Assembly: GCF_028769735.1 (NCBI RefSeq)
Contig: NC_088173.1
Coordinates: forward strand, 9,879,038-9,943,037
Source of the DNA: Zonotrichia leucophrys gambelii
Taxonomy: Eukaryota; Chordata; Aves; Passeriformes; Passerellidae
Direction: 5' to 3'
Length of the DNA: 64,000 nucleotides
Position 1 is the first letter of the stretch. Each line of letters starts with the position of its first letter. This document shows positions 40,601-52,761 of the stretch, one piece after another. A model generated the notes under the pieces. That model did no database searches and was not told the DNA's origin. It worked only from the letters and a program-made list of their open reading frames with translations. A program made the translations under genes and the position numbers.

Positions 40601-42249
40601 CAAAATGTTTGTAAGTAGAACTGCTTTCCTAATCATTCTTTCATTCATATATATATATGTGTGTGCGTGTGTGTATGCGTGTGTGTCTGTGTGTGTACAC
40701 ATCTCTTGACTGCTGTGAGATCACAGCACAAGTCTCTTTGTTTACAGATGCTGCTGGGAAAACCAAATAGAACAAAAGGAAAGAGAAATAAGGAAATAAT
40801 ACCTTACAGTCCAGATTCCCTCCTCTAAAAAAACCTCAAATCAAAGAAACAAACAAAACCTCACCAACCTATAGACTATTCTCCATTTTCTAATTCTTGT
40901 TCCAGCTATTTTCCATTTACACTGCTGTAGCCTAATGTAAGCCTCAGCGACTTCTTCCAGAACTGTATTTTTGTACATAAAACTTTCTCTTTTCTATACA
41001 GTTTCCATAGCTTATAGCTTCCACATCTGTGCCTATCTTCACAGAGAGGCCAGAGAAGCAACAGAAATTTTCTGATGTTGTTCTTACTGTCTTGTTGCTA
41101 TGAATAGTACATTTCTGGTCTTGAAAAGGACTTCTGAATCAATGCTATCCTGGAGCTTTCCTCTGCTTTCTGCACTTTGGCATGATATATTTGACAAGGT
41201 CAGAGAGGTAAAGAGAAATTTTAACATTTATTTAGGATTTTCTTCCCCTTTAAACAGTAAACCTGCTCTAATACCACTCTTTGTCTCTTTTCCCATGCCT
41301 TTATTCTCCTTCCATGCTCTTTCTTTGTATGCTCCCCTTCTCCTCCTGCCTTTTGCTCTACCATAGCAGTAATTATTATCTTGATCAATAACCAACCCCA
41401 TGCTGCAATTAATATTTCAACCTTGGTAGATGCCATCATATGTTTCTCTTCCCTTTATAACTAAAAACAGGGATTAAGGTAAGTGTAAAGATAGACCACG
41501 CAACAAAAATCATGCCAAAACCCAATGGAAAGAATTAATTTTTCTATTTCCTCTCCTGTGCAAAAGGGAAGGGAAGCAGCATGGTCTGCAGAGACTCTTT
41601 AAAAGTGAGTGGGAAGGCCAGGAATATCAAATCTATTGCTTCCAGAAACAGGGCAACTCCTCCACTGCAAGGAAAACACTGAGCCAAAATATGAAAAGCC
41701 AGTGGCAGTAGAATTTTTTACCATTTTTTAATGATTCATTTTGGACATCTAGTAATTTTTAAATTTGGTTTTGACAAATGACTGAAGACTGAACAATTAT
41801 TTAGAGATTCCTTGTGGGATAGTCAAAGTGATACTGGCAGTTAGAAGCTGGAACAATTTGAATAGGAAAAATTACACAAATGTTAATGATGCATTTTAGA
41901 TATGCACTATAAAAAGTCATAGAGTATGAAATTTTTTTTTTTTTGGTACAAAGATTTAATGAAAATTTAAAACTTAACCAAAAAAACCAGAGACACAGAG
42001 TTTGTCATTATTTCCTATTGACTTTACTGGAGTTTGAATCCACCCTACTGTACTGGCCCATTTTCACCTCTTTCTCCCATAAACAGAGGTACATATTCAG
42101 ACAGAGAGTTCATTGTCACCTTCTCTTTGAGAAGCACAAAATTTATACCTAGGTTACACTGCTTTTCGCCTTCCTGATGCTGGTTTTTAAAAGAGCAAAG
42201 AAAATAAAGGACAAAGAAAATTTCAAGGATATAAAGATACAAAAATGAT
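37622..42249. other. Intergenic sequence, no gene supported
   Basis: AT-rich, with one dinucleotide microsatellite at 40647-40700. Nothing else is recognised, apart from a possible very old repeat at 42005-42050 discussed under the findings. Confidence 0.6.
40647..40700. repeat. (TA)n/(TG)n dinucleotide microsatellite
   Basis: An AT run followed by an imperfect GT run with GC and TC interruptions. The start of a 138-codon minus-strand open frame falls in it and is a repeat artefact. Confidence 0.93.
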
Positions 42250-42703
42250 TCGCGGACCTGTTGGGGTGAGTTCCAAAGGAGGGCCACAAAAATTATTACA
42301 AGGATGGAACACCTCTTCTATGAGAAAACGCTGAGAGAACTGGGGCTGTACAGCCTGGAGAAGAGAAGGCTCCAGGGAGACCTTAGTGCAGTACTTAAAG
42401 GTGGCCTACAAGAAAACTGGACTTTTTACAAGGGCAAAACTACAGACCTTTTACAGGGGCATGTAGTGCCAGTACAAGGGTTACTGGCTTTAAATTTAAT
42501 GAGGTTAGGTTTAGATTGGTGGGGCACTGGCACAGATTTCTCAGAGAAGTTGTGGATGTCCCTGGAAATGTTCAAGGTCAGGCTGGGTATGGGGCTTTGA
42601 GAAAGCTGGTTCAGTGAAAGGTGGCGGTGACCAGGGCAGCAGAGCTGAATCTAGATGCTTTTTAAGGTTCCTTTCAGCCCAAACCATTCTAGGAATCTAT
42701 GAT
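42250..42703 (+). mobile_element. CR1 LINE 3' fragment with internal deletion
   Basis: CR1 in plus orientation. Motifs seen in order: AGGGCCACAAAAATTATTAC, CTGAGAGAACTGGGGCTGTA, CAGCCTGGAGAAGAGAAGGC, TTTTTACAAGGGC, GGGGCACTGGCACAGATTTC, TGTCCCTGGAAATGTTCAAG, and a tail ending CATTCTAGGAATCTATGAT. Compared with the usual CR1 3' end, the short block around the TTCTTTACTGTGAGG motif is missing between about 42515 and 42525. A 98-codon open frame (42304-42600) is a remnant of the ORF2 C-terminus (LRELGLYSLEKRRLQGDL), not a host gene. Confidence 0.94.
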
Positions 42704-45700
42704 ACATCTTCACCTGAGTTTCTTTCCATTTCTCTGAGGCTTAGGGAGAAGTCTTCCGACTGTTTCTACTGTTGGGACACAATTTAGATTTCCTGCCTGT
42801 GCATCACTGTCCTACACATCCCTGTGCAGATCAAGGAAACCACTCCCTCTGTCTGTCTCTCGAAGGTTATTGCAACACCATGTCTCAGTTTTCCTGGGGA
42901 GCATGGAACTGGAAAGCATCCTGACTATTTTCTTCACAATATTTAAATACTTTAGATGACCCTTTTCCCCAACATGAGTAAATGCCCCCATATCTTGTTG
43001 GGTTCCATGGTAACATGGGGAATATTATTACAGATATTTCTTTTAATATTGTGTAGTTATTCTATTTCCGTTATCACCAAAGGTTTCTTACCTTCCAGAG
43101 ATCACACAAAACAACAGAAAGGCTTGCCACTGCATAAGAAATCAGAGCATTAATTTACCAAGGGTGAATGAGAATGTAAGTCATGAACTAAAAGGAACAA
43201 TATTCTGTTGTTAATAGGGGTTATAAATAGCTATCTTTATAATATTTAACATTTTAGCTCTGTTTTTTCCTTTCAGATTCGTAGAAATAAATAAGCTCAT
43301 TGGTAGAGAGAGACAAATAATGAGTGCAGGGATTCCTTTTCTATTAAAAAAAAGATGTAACAGGATTGGATAATTTGCGTTTTTATTTTATGGTATTTTA
43401 AATACATTAACCGAATGACAAAACATCTGAGAAATCAAAAGTTGTTAAGGAGCCTATAGTATAAAATCTTTCACTCTAGAAGTTTCATTCTAGTAAGATA
43501 GACTAAAAATGATATTTACCTATGTGTGTTTTCCTTCTTATATAACTTCTGCTGTCACAAAGCAAATAAGCTTCCCCTTGACACAGTTTAAGTAAGTCAC
43601 ACAGGAAGCATCCTAATAGAGACAGCAAAATGCTTTTTGTTGCCTATATTTTTGTTATTTGTGAAGAAAGGAGGATGCTTAAGGGGACAACTGAAGCTCA
43701 GCTGAAGAGTTAAGAGTGGGTGGGAGTTAAGAAGGAGGATTTGACTTACTAACTGTTGCAGTGTTTAGGACAAGAAAACTGAGTAAACATCCCCTAGAAA
43801 GAAAACAATTTATGCTCTGAAATATACACTTAGAAATAAGTTGTTTTGCTAGAATGCAGATCTCTCAGTGATAAAAAACGACTGTGTGCAAGTTCTCAAA
43901 ATATCATAAAGCACAGAAAACAATACATCTTGCCTTCAGTAATGCATCTCTTATGCTTAAGTTGTACTTTGCATTGTGCTCTGGGTGATGCTGAAAGCTC
44001 AACTTCTCCCTTGTGGGTCTCTCAAACAGTTAGGAGCCATACATGGAACTAAAAGCAACTTTTACTTCTCAGATCAAGTCATGCATTAAATGAAGCTGGA
44101 TAGCCCCAAGGCCCAATTTTTTAATATAAATTGCTGTCACTGCTTAAACATGTCAGAATTGAAGACACTTCTAGAGCTGGACACTCCTTAAAAAGGCGAA
44201 ATCTACTTAAAGTTTTCCCAAAACTCAGCAGAACCGTCAAATTTCAATTTTTAATTTTTTTTTCTTAGTTAAGCATGTGAGATTTTACTGAGGTTAATGT
44301 ACTCTGATCAGACTGGATATACAGTACTCAGCTCTTCTGGAACTATTCCTGTCCTGGCTTGTATTGCTGAAACATCAAATAATACTTTCAAATTCAAACA
44401 ACATAATCTGAAGCTCAGTTCAATGTTTCAGAGGAGACATAGCTATATTTTAAATAGAGAGCTTGTATTAAATTCTAGTCCCAGTGTGGGCTGTGTTGAA
44501 TCAGCACAATGCATATGGTGGAATTTTTTTCACTTATTTTCTATTTCTCTTTTACTGGCAGTGGTTTCCCCAGGCTGGACTACTCCAACCCTGAGTAAAA
44601 TGGCTCAGAATATTTTTTTCTTGCTGTATCAGCTATCATGTTTTAGTCACTTGAGACTTACCAGTCTATATTACTGAGAGTTCAATACAACTGCTGCTGT
44701 GAACAGAAATTTCTGATTTGTTAGGCACTGTGAAGCTAGTTGCTGTCTGGATATTGATGAAATCATAATATGGCATCAAGGAGCTCAGTGTAAACAGACC
44801 ACTAAATGCTCACCTTTGTTTTTGTCCGAGCCCTGTGCAGGGCTGTGCTGTTACCAGCACTGACACTGCCCAGGGTAAGCACAGAGAACATTTGTCTGCA
44901 TTGATGACACCACCACAAAACCTTTTACGTAACTCTGTAATTCTCAAGTGGCTTGTAAACAAGTGCAGTTTAAACATGAATATGCAGTTTAAGTTTATTC
45001 TGGCAAGATACAAAGGAACTTGAGAAGTGTAATATGCTTTTATGGTAGATGATATAGCAGCACTGTAATTTAAACTTTACTAATGCTGCTGTAGAAATAA
45101 AGCCTACACTTCTTTAAAATTGGGTTTTCTTAACATAAGTACTGCATTTAAATGCAGTGTCTGTTGTTTTCAAAAAATGTTTGAAATAAAACTGTACTAT
45201 AGTCTGTGCATGAGGACAAAACAATTGAAAAACAAATTAAAGCTATTACCATGCTGCTAATGTAGATGGAGGTAAGGAAACACAAACTAACAAAAACAAA
45301 ATCTATCAAAAAACCCCAGAAAATCTAAGTTTCTCATCAGCCATTCTACATGTTCTTCTCATCCTTAGCAGAATTCCTGTTTGATTATTCTTGAAATTAG
45401 TTCTGATATGTTTCCTATTTAATGTATCAGATTTATTTATAGTTCAGTGGTAGCACCAGATGGAAATGCTAGGACCAAATGAAAGAAGTACAGGAGACAT
45501 TTTAAACTGAGTGTTAATTACATGCTGAAAAAGTTCTAGCTTTCCAAGAAAAAACAATTTCCAACTTCCAAAACCTTGCTATTATTTTCATTAAAAAAAT
45601 CAAAGGTAAATAAAAGAAAAATCTTAAAATATTCAGAGTACTGCTTTTGAATAATGTTATCCACAATTTTAAGACAGACAGTCCATTAAATAGAAAAAAG

Positions 45701-47317
45701 ATTTGATTTACATAAAGCAAGAGAGTACAAAAGCACAGCTTTTGTAATTTTGGTAATATTGCAGTTCTACAAACATATTGCATAGTATGTGTAAGAAAAT
45801 AGTTCCCATCTTTTTATATATACTTCTATATACAAGAAAACCATTAACATGAAGGTTACAAAGCAAAAATGGTTAGCAGACCTTTATGAGTAGTGTTTGG
45901 AACAATACAACACAACACAAATTTTGATCCAGCTTTCATGTGCATTACAGTGAATCAGCTGATAACAAGTCCATAGTCCAAAGTTTGTGGGTTTTTAATT
46001 TGTTTTTTATTTAGCACTTATTTAGAATCTAAAAACAAAGCAAAACAACCAAATAAAACAAAATCCCCCTAAAAGGTACATTATGTTAGCAACCAAATAT
46101 TTCAAACATCCTTCATTAAATCCTTCTAGACATTTATGGCTCTGCCTTCCAGACTTAATAACCCTCTGCATCTAATATGCTTGAAAGTGAATTATTTTAT
46201 CCAGTCAAGCCAATTTTGCAAGCAAATCAGTATAATTCATTTCAAAGAATCAATGTCTTGGTATGTTTTCTTAGGAACACCAAAAGACCCCCCATATGCA
46301 TGAATAGTAATGTAATTGCAAAACACTGACAAAAAATTTAAACCCTGGAAAAAAGTGAAAATCTACAGCTCAAAATGCTGCACAAATCTAAACTATGTTA
46401 CATTTCATGTTGTAATTACAACTTTTCATCTCTTCATTCCAACAGAATTAGTAGAAACAGCAGTGTCATAATGTTGGATATAATAGAAGTGTCTGTCTTT
46501 GGTCTTAACACTTAACCGATGAATGAACTGCAATACAAACCATACAGCTGACAGTTTTCAGAGAGGTTGGCTAATGCTTTTACTTATCTCTTCTTTTTTC
46601 TTCTTTTTTTTTAACAAGAAAGAGACAGCATCCTATAATATGACACAAAAGGTTTTTTAACAGGAGATAAATCCATTGTATATATTAAACACATGTAGCC
46701 AATAAGTTCTTTGCAGATATTTTGTTGCTGTCATCAGGATGGCATCTTAATTTTTTACTATGGTTAATGCATTGAAATCACTTTAGGAATACTCCTTGAA
46801 ATCATGTGGGCTAGAAATACTTTTTAAAATACAAACATTTTTCTTCCTTTCTTACAGTTTTCAGTGGATTTAAAGAAAGACATCAATATTATGAAATTCA
46901 CCAGAATATTAAGACTTTATGAGAACTTGTTATTCCATCTCATAGGTTGTTGAAGCTCTTAAATATGCTCTAGTTCATACTGATGAGACTCCAATAAAGA
47001 ATATCCTGACAGTGCAGAGCCACGTGGACTTACTGGGTTGGTTTTTTTGGAGTCCTGTGTACTACCCACATATCTCTTCTGAGTTCTCTTCACACAAAGT
47101 GGCAGATTATTTCAATCTTGCTGTTAAAATTAATCTAGTAACAAAAGGGTTTTCTTCCTCCCTGCCCATTCCCAACCAAGTTGGCATAAAATTCATTAAG
47201 GTTGGTTCCTTCCATCCAGTGAACAAAGAGCAGGTAAATAATCTCCGAAGATGAAGAACAAATAGAAATTATTCAGGGGAAAATTCATGACAAAGTATCT
47301 GCAAGTCATCCTACAGG
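42704..47317. other. Region downstream of SGCZ, no gene supported
   Basis: AT-rich DNA 3' of SGCZ. The 126-codon plus-strand open frame at 44297-44677 shows no recognisable family. A long SGCZ 3' UTR could reach into this stretch, but nothing in the sequence shows it. Confidence 0.55.
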
Positions 47318-49646
47318 TTTATTTGAGGAGAAAAAAACTCCTTAGCTTACCTGTATACAATTTGTAGGAAGCCCCACACTAAGTCACCTAATATATTAGT
47401 CACTATATTTGTTCATCTTTTAAGCAACAGGTGTATGTAAGTGTGCACAGATAATGAATACACATAGATGTGTCCCCATACATATCTTTTTACTTTTCCT
47501 CCTGAAATTCATGACTGTCTCTCCACCATACTATTACTTGTGTGCATAAGAAAAAGACATCCTTATCCCTACAGTTATGAGTGTATTTTATGGCTAGACT
47601 TTTTCATGTTCTATTGTCACCTTCTTTGTCATCTGTAACTCTTTTTGCCCCTCTTACTATCTGAAAAATCCTCATGTTCTAATATATTTCCTTGCAATAT
47701 TTTCTAGTATAATTTCCTCCAAAGAAGCAAACTCTCAAATAGACAACAACTCAGCTGTTAACAGCCTTCTTTTGAAGACATAGAATAATCAATTCAAAAT
47801 CTTCATTTAACTGTTAAAACCAGCAAATACAGACTTCTTGCTATGGGGTAAAATTCACACCTCTGAAGAGGGCCAACGATAAGGCAAGCACCAGTCAAGC
47901 TATTGACACGTCTTGTGCTGGTCTTCTGCATAGAAGTGAATTTCCCCAGAAGTGAAAACAAAGTCAATCTTATTAGGTGGTAATAAGATGCCAAGGCAAT
48001 CACCGTGCTAGTTTGCTCATTTTCTTTTTTTTTCCTCTAAAAATATATATATTTTTAAAGTGTGTAGAAATACCCACCTTGCACCATCTCCCCTGGCTTT
48101 AGAATTACTTTGCAAAAGCTCTCATTTCATTGGTGACCTTAGATTCAGAAGCCTCTAAAAATACAAACAAGGTGATGTAATTTAAATAGCAGAATTAAAG
48201 AGCACACTTACCTCACACAATCAAGCCATCTTCCACAATAGGAAACATTTTTATATTGTTTTACTTTCCTGGGTTCTGCAAGTTTCAAGATACTCTTGTT
48301 AATCAATGCTGTGACAAATTTACCAGCAGCATTCCAAAGTATTTTTTATAAGATTTCAATTAACAATGAACCAAATAAGTATGAACATTGATACAAGAAA
48401 GAAATCCCACATGAAACTTGCCAAAAAAGAAAGTCAGTAGTGAGATCTGAGTGCAAATCTGGCTGCATAATTTAAACAGAGACCTGGTAAAGGCAATTTA
48501 AAGTATCGACATACTTTTTAATACTGAATGTTGTTTAATATGTGGTTTTATATGTACTTCTATTACTTTGAAACCTCAGCAACAGATGGTAAACAAAAGA
48601 GAATAATAAATGTGAATGTCATACAAGTTGTTAGTGCACTGCTTCTCAGCACCACGTTACATTACTACCAATGTTTGTACTGTGTTCAAGTGGCAGCGGA
48701 TGGACAGAGTCAGAAAATGGGCAAGATGTACCTTTGAAGATTTCTCCCTTGGTTTTGTATTTGCCAATTAAAAGAACCTTTTGAAGAGCAATACACTGAT
48801 CAACAAACATATCATCAGAATTTCCTTCTTTACCCTGTTCTTCTTTTCCAGAAACTGTGTGTTCTACTTAAAGCAATTGCTTCACATGCAATGGCCTTGA
48901 AAATATTATATAAGGTCATTCAGATCTGACAAACAAGAGCATTTCTTTTAAACTTTTAAAGGAATATTGCTGAGCATCTCCAAAATTTACCTAGTGTACA
49001 AAACCCTAGACTTAATAGACAAGTAGTAACAACACATTTTTAAAGAAACCAAACTCAGGGAGGAATTCTGTCTCTTTTTGTATTAAAAACCATTTACTGA
49101 ATTTGTTTAGTAAAGCAAGCATCACACAATGCTTTAAAATTTTAAAATTCAGGGATAAAAGTTTACTTCCAAAAAGATGAATGGAAAATTGTGCTTTCAG
49201 ACAGTAAAGTTATTTATCATACAGAGGGAACCAATTCATCTCACCATCAAATTCTGGGTAAATTAATGTACTCTCTCTCTGTCTCTCTAGATATATATTT
49301 ATGTGCAGTTCATATCCAGGTCCTGCAAAAATCTAAAACTATGTGCTTCACTTCAAGTAGCAAAGGCACCTGTGTTATTGTCCCTTTTGGAAAATAAGGT
49401 GATCTTATGTTCTAGGTTTCCTGATGAAGAATACATTGTTGAGTGGATCTCTCTCTCCCATCTCTGTGCTGAGTGGCAGCACAAGCCCCAGGAGAAGGCA
49501 GCGCTGAACTCCTGCTTACGGTGGAAGAAGTTGCTCTGCAGGCCGCTCGGAGCGTCGGGCTTGTCACAAGGGAAACCGAACTGAACTGTGAAGCTGAGGG
49601 ATAGTAACCAAAGGCTATTCTGGTGTGAGGATAAAACGGAGTCCTT
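47318..49646 (-). other. SGCZ: Probable SGCZ 3' UTR and downstream flank, end unresolved
   Basis: The sequence following the SGCZ stop codon on the minus strand must start as 3' UTR. I find no canonical AATAAA on the minus strand until 47323-47318 (TTTATT on the plus strand), about 2.3 kb downstream. The variant ATTAAA occurs at 48539-48534 and 48522-48517, about 1.1 kb downstream. Any of these could be the polyadenylation signal. Which one is used cannot be decided from sequence alone, so the interval is an outer bound rather than a measured UTR. Confidence 0.4.
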
Positions 49647-49865
49647 CTAGCTCCACAGGCAGATGTTGCTACTGGATTGACATGTGGAGCCTGCTCCTGC
49701 TGGGGACAGGTAGAGTTTACCATTGGGACAGGCGCAGAGCTCATAGATAGTCTGGCGAGGAGCTGAAGAGCTGGGTGAGGAGGAGGAGGAGGAGAAGGAG
49801 GAGGAGGATGAAAAGGACCCCACTGGTAGATTTCCCAGGCGGATTGTATCTGCGTCTAAAAATAT
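49647..49865 (-). CDS. SGCZ: SGCZ terminal coding exon (zeta-sarcoglycan C-terminus)
   Basis: This exon has 72 codons plus the TAG stop at 49649-49647 and encodes the extracellular C-terminus of zeta-sarcoglycan. On the minus strand a long pyrimidine tract ending CTTTTTAG precedes base 49865. Reading starts in phase 0 with IFLDADTIRLGNLPVGSF, which continues STEGE of the previous exon. A serine-rich linker follows (exon residues 17-34: two runs of five and six serines split by Phe24). Then comes YELCACPNGKLYLSPAGAG and a CLWS ending. The four cysteines at exon residues 44, 46, 62 and 69 match the conserved C-terminal cysteine cluster of gamma, delta and zeta sarcoglycans, which is disulphide-bonded and important for complex assembly. 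The extra Trp-Ser after the last Cys-Leu fits zeta as I recall it. The serines are coded by almost pure TCC. Exact paralogue assignment rests on recalled family sequence, not on a search. Confidence 0.93.
   Translation of the reverse strand: MFLDADTIRLGNLPVGSFSSSSSFSSSSSSPSSSAPRQTIYELCACPNGKLYLSPAGAGSTCQSSSNICLWS
49776..49809. repeat. (GGA)n run, coding for serine in SGCZ on the minus strand
   Basis: On the plus strand GAGGAGGAGGAGGAGGAGAAGGAGGAGGAGGATG. On the minus strand this is TCC codons, with one TTC interruption at 49794-49792. It is trinucleotide-repetitive and in frame with SGCZ. Confidence 0.93.
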
Positions 49866-52194
49866 CTAAAAAGAGGGAGAAAAAAAAGAATACATAAATT
49901 TCTATCAGCAGTGAGACATATTTTAAAGAAGTGCTTTGAGGCAGCTGTGATTTTCTAGAAATATATTTTAAATTTTAGAAATATTTTATTAGAAGTATTG
50001 TAAAGATATATTACAAATTACTCTTTTTAGAAGTAAAAAAGCTGTAGGCATTTATTGTTTTTCATCTCTGTGTAGTCATTTCTGCATTAATAGTCATTAT
50101 GACAATATATGCAATTACTTCATCGACATGTTTATTCAGGTACAAATATTATTATTCAAAAACATTTAGACAAGATTCTTGAGTAGGTTGAATTTTCACT
50201 TGAACATTTTATGATTAACATTTATTCATTCATGGCAGCAGCATATACTTGCTCTGGCAGAATTTGTATTTTAATAAGTGTGAAGTGATACTAAAGCACA
50301 TTCCCCAGTGTGCTCCTGTAAGCAGTTGAAAATATGTGCTGAACTGTGCTAAACTGTAGAGGCTTAACAATAGCTACTTCCAGAGAATAATTAAATGAGG
50401 TTACAAAAACATATGCACAAAATAAAGAGCTTTTTTGACCTAAATTAAGAGGAGCAAAGATTTCAGGTTAGTCTTATTAAGAAGGCCATCAAGATATTCC
50501 CATTTGGTTTTGAACATTGAGTATGATTAAAAGATATTGTGGCTTTTTTCAATATGTCTTGGAAACAACATGAATCAGTATGAAACTATAGATACCAGTA
50601 ACAATGAATCTCTGTTGAGTTCTCTTATACTTACATTTGCAGAAAACTGCATGTCTTCTACTGATTCTAACAGATGAGTGTCCAGCTGCTCAGAATTTTT
50701 TAAAAATTTTAATTTAAATCTATTTTATTTTAATTTATGGAAAGAGTAAATAAGTGCTAAAGTAAAACCAGTCATTATCTCAGGAGCAGACTAAGAACTT
50801 CTAGAAGAAAGGTAACAAAATGACATTAAGCTCTGGAGGTGACACTTGAAGCTTATTAAAACGTGAGCTCCTTAAACACTTGCTAATGTTTTTTATATGT
50901 TATCTAAAATCAATGAAGCCAACTTGACATCATTGTACTGCAATATTCACAGTACATGTAAAGAACCAAAAGAAATATGGAAAATATTGCTTTTTTTATT
51001 CTATAGGAGACAAGCATTATTTTATGATAAAATAAGTGGTATATGGCAGCAAAGCAGTGCAGAAGCACTAGTGAGCTCCTGCTGTAGAGAAGTCAGGAAT
51101 AGCAGGCTGGGAAAAAAATAAATTGTCTGGATAAAATTCCATACAGGGATCGATGCATATTCATGTTTCCATCCACAGCAGAAGCACTGTAAATGACTGG
51201 AATTATTGAAGGTAATATAGTCTGAAAGTAGCCCCAAACACTACAACTCCCCATTGCTGTAAGTTCTCTAGCTCCCACAGTAATCGTACTGTCGTGGAAG
51301 GAAATATTCACCAAAAGGGACAGAAAGGGAGAATCTCAGAGGCAAAGGTGACATCTGCATGTCACAATGCCTGCTTTAATTCACATTGTGAGTGACAGAG
51401 GAAGTGATAACAAAACTAAAATGTAGAGAACTATTACCTTTGTTCTGTAACTTACATAACAAAGGAATGATGTATTTAGACACACTATGTTGTCTGGAAA
51501 TTCCAGTATTACAGACCTGAGACAATTAATAGTTCACAACCCATGAAGAAACAGTTTTTATGTAAGAAATGTGGATGGTGTTGGCAACACTTTAATGTTT
51601 TGCTAGAATTACAACTGAAAAAAAAGATTACACATGTTAAAACATTCATCTCAGCTAAGAGTAAATGTGAAAGTAACTATGGCAAATATAATATGAAAAC
51701 AAAATAACAGATGGGGAAAAAAGAGTTTAATAACAAACTAGAAACTAGGAACTGGTAAAATGTGGGAAGGAAACAAAGGACACAATAATGAATGGAGTGA
51801 CAAGTAATTAAAAGTACTCTTTCACTTCTCATATCAAGCAAAAACAAATGGCAAATGGTAACAGGTCTATTATTAAAGTAGTAACAGTAGAGTTATCAGT
51901 AGCATTGCATAAAAATCCAGTAGCATTTAACAATGCAAGGTCTGTGTAAGTATATCTTTTGTACTAAATAATGCTCAGCACAGTTCTGTACTTGGAGAAA
52001 GATCAAAAATTGATGTCAGAACATGACTGTGATAAAATACTTTCAATTTCAACAGTAATTCAACAGGATATTAAACTGGAGCCAGTAATGTCACATACTT
52101 TTAATCAGCAGTTCTTGATAACTTTTAACAAATAGAGCTAAAAGAAATCGGAGTAGCCTTTTGGACTTTTAATACTGACTTTCAGTAAGCCTTG

Positions 52195-52761
52195 TGCCAT
52201 GGTTTAATCCCAGCCAGCAGCCATGTGACACACAGCCATTCACTCATTCACTCCCCCACCAGAAAGATCAGGAAGAGGTTGGAAGGGTAGAAGCTGGAAC
52301 ACTCCTGGGTTGAGATAAAGACAGTTTAACAGTGAAAGCTATGCACACAAGCAAAGCAAAATAAGGAATGAATTCACTGTTTCCCATGGGCAGGCAGGTG
52401 TTCAGCCATCTTCAGGAGAGAAGGGCCCCATCATGTATAATGGTGACTTGGGAACACAAACAGCAGCACTCCAAAGCCCCTTCCCCTTATTCCTTCTTCC
52501 CCCAGAGTACGGAATGTCCCTTTAGTCAGTTGAGGTCACCTGCCCTGACTGTGTCACCTCCCAGCTTCCCATGCACCCCCAGTCCCCTCCCCAACACGGC
52601 AGGATGAAAATCAGAAAAGTCCTTGGGTCTGTGTAAGCCCTGCTCACCAATAACAAAAACACCTCTACATGATGAACCTTGTGTTCAGCAGAAATCCAAA
52701 ACACAGCCCCATGCCAGCCACTGTGAAGAAAATAAACACTGTCCCAGCCAAAACAAGCACA
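52195..52761 (-). mobile_element. ERVL-like LTR inside last SGCZ intron
   Basis: About 567 bp of another widespread avian LTR family. It lies on the minus strand and so in the sense orientation of SGCZ. On the plus strand it begins TGCCATGGTTTAATCCCAGC, contains GGTTGAGATAAAGACAGTTT and GTCACCTCCCAGCTTCCC, and ends GTCCCAGCCAAAACAAGCACA. These are the conserved landmarks of this LTR. The flanks CCTTG (52190-52194) and CCTGG (52762-52766) could be a 5-bp target duplication with one mismatch. No AATAAA or ATTAAA remains on the minus strand in the expected place (GTTAAA instead), so its own poly(A) signal looks decayed. No internal retroviral sequence flanks it. Confidence 0.88.

Noticed and set aside
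40286..40702. 138-codon minus-strand open frame
   Set aside because: Its start lies in the TG/TA microsatellite and the rest is low-complexity AT-rich sequence with no recognised family.
44297..44677. 126-codon plus-strand open frame
   Set aside because: No recognisable protein family, no splice sites or promoter, and within chance length.
49412..49846. Long minus-strand open frame with a proline-rich start over the SGCZ last exon
   Set aside because: The prolines are the TCC run read in the wrong frame. The SGCZ frame, one base offset, matches the sarcoglycan C-terminus and joins the previous exon in phase. The longer frame has no family match.
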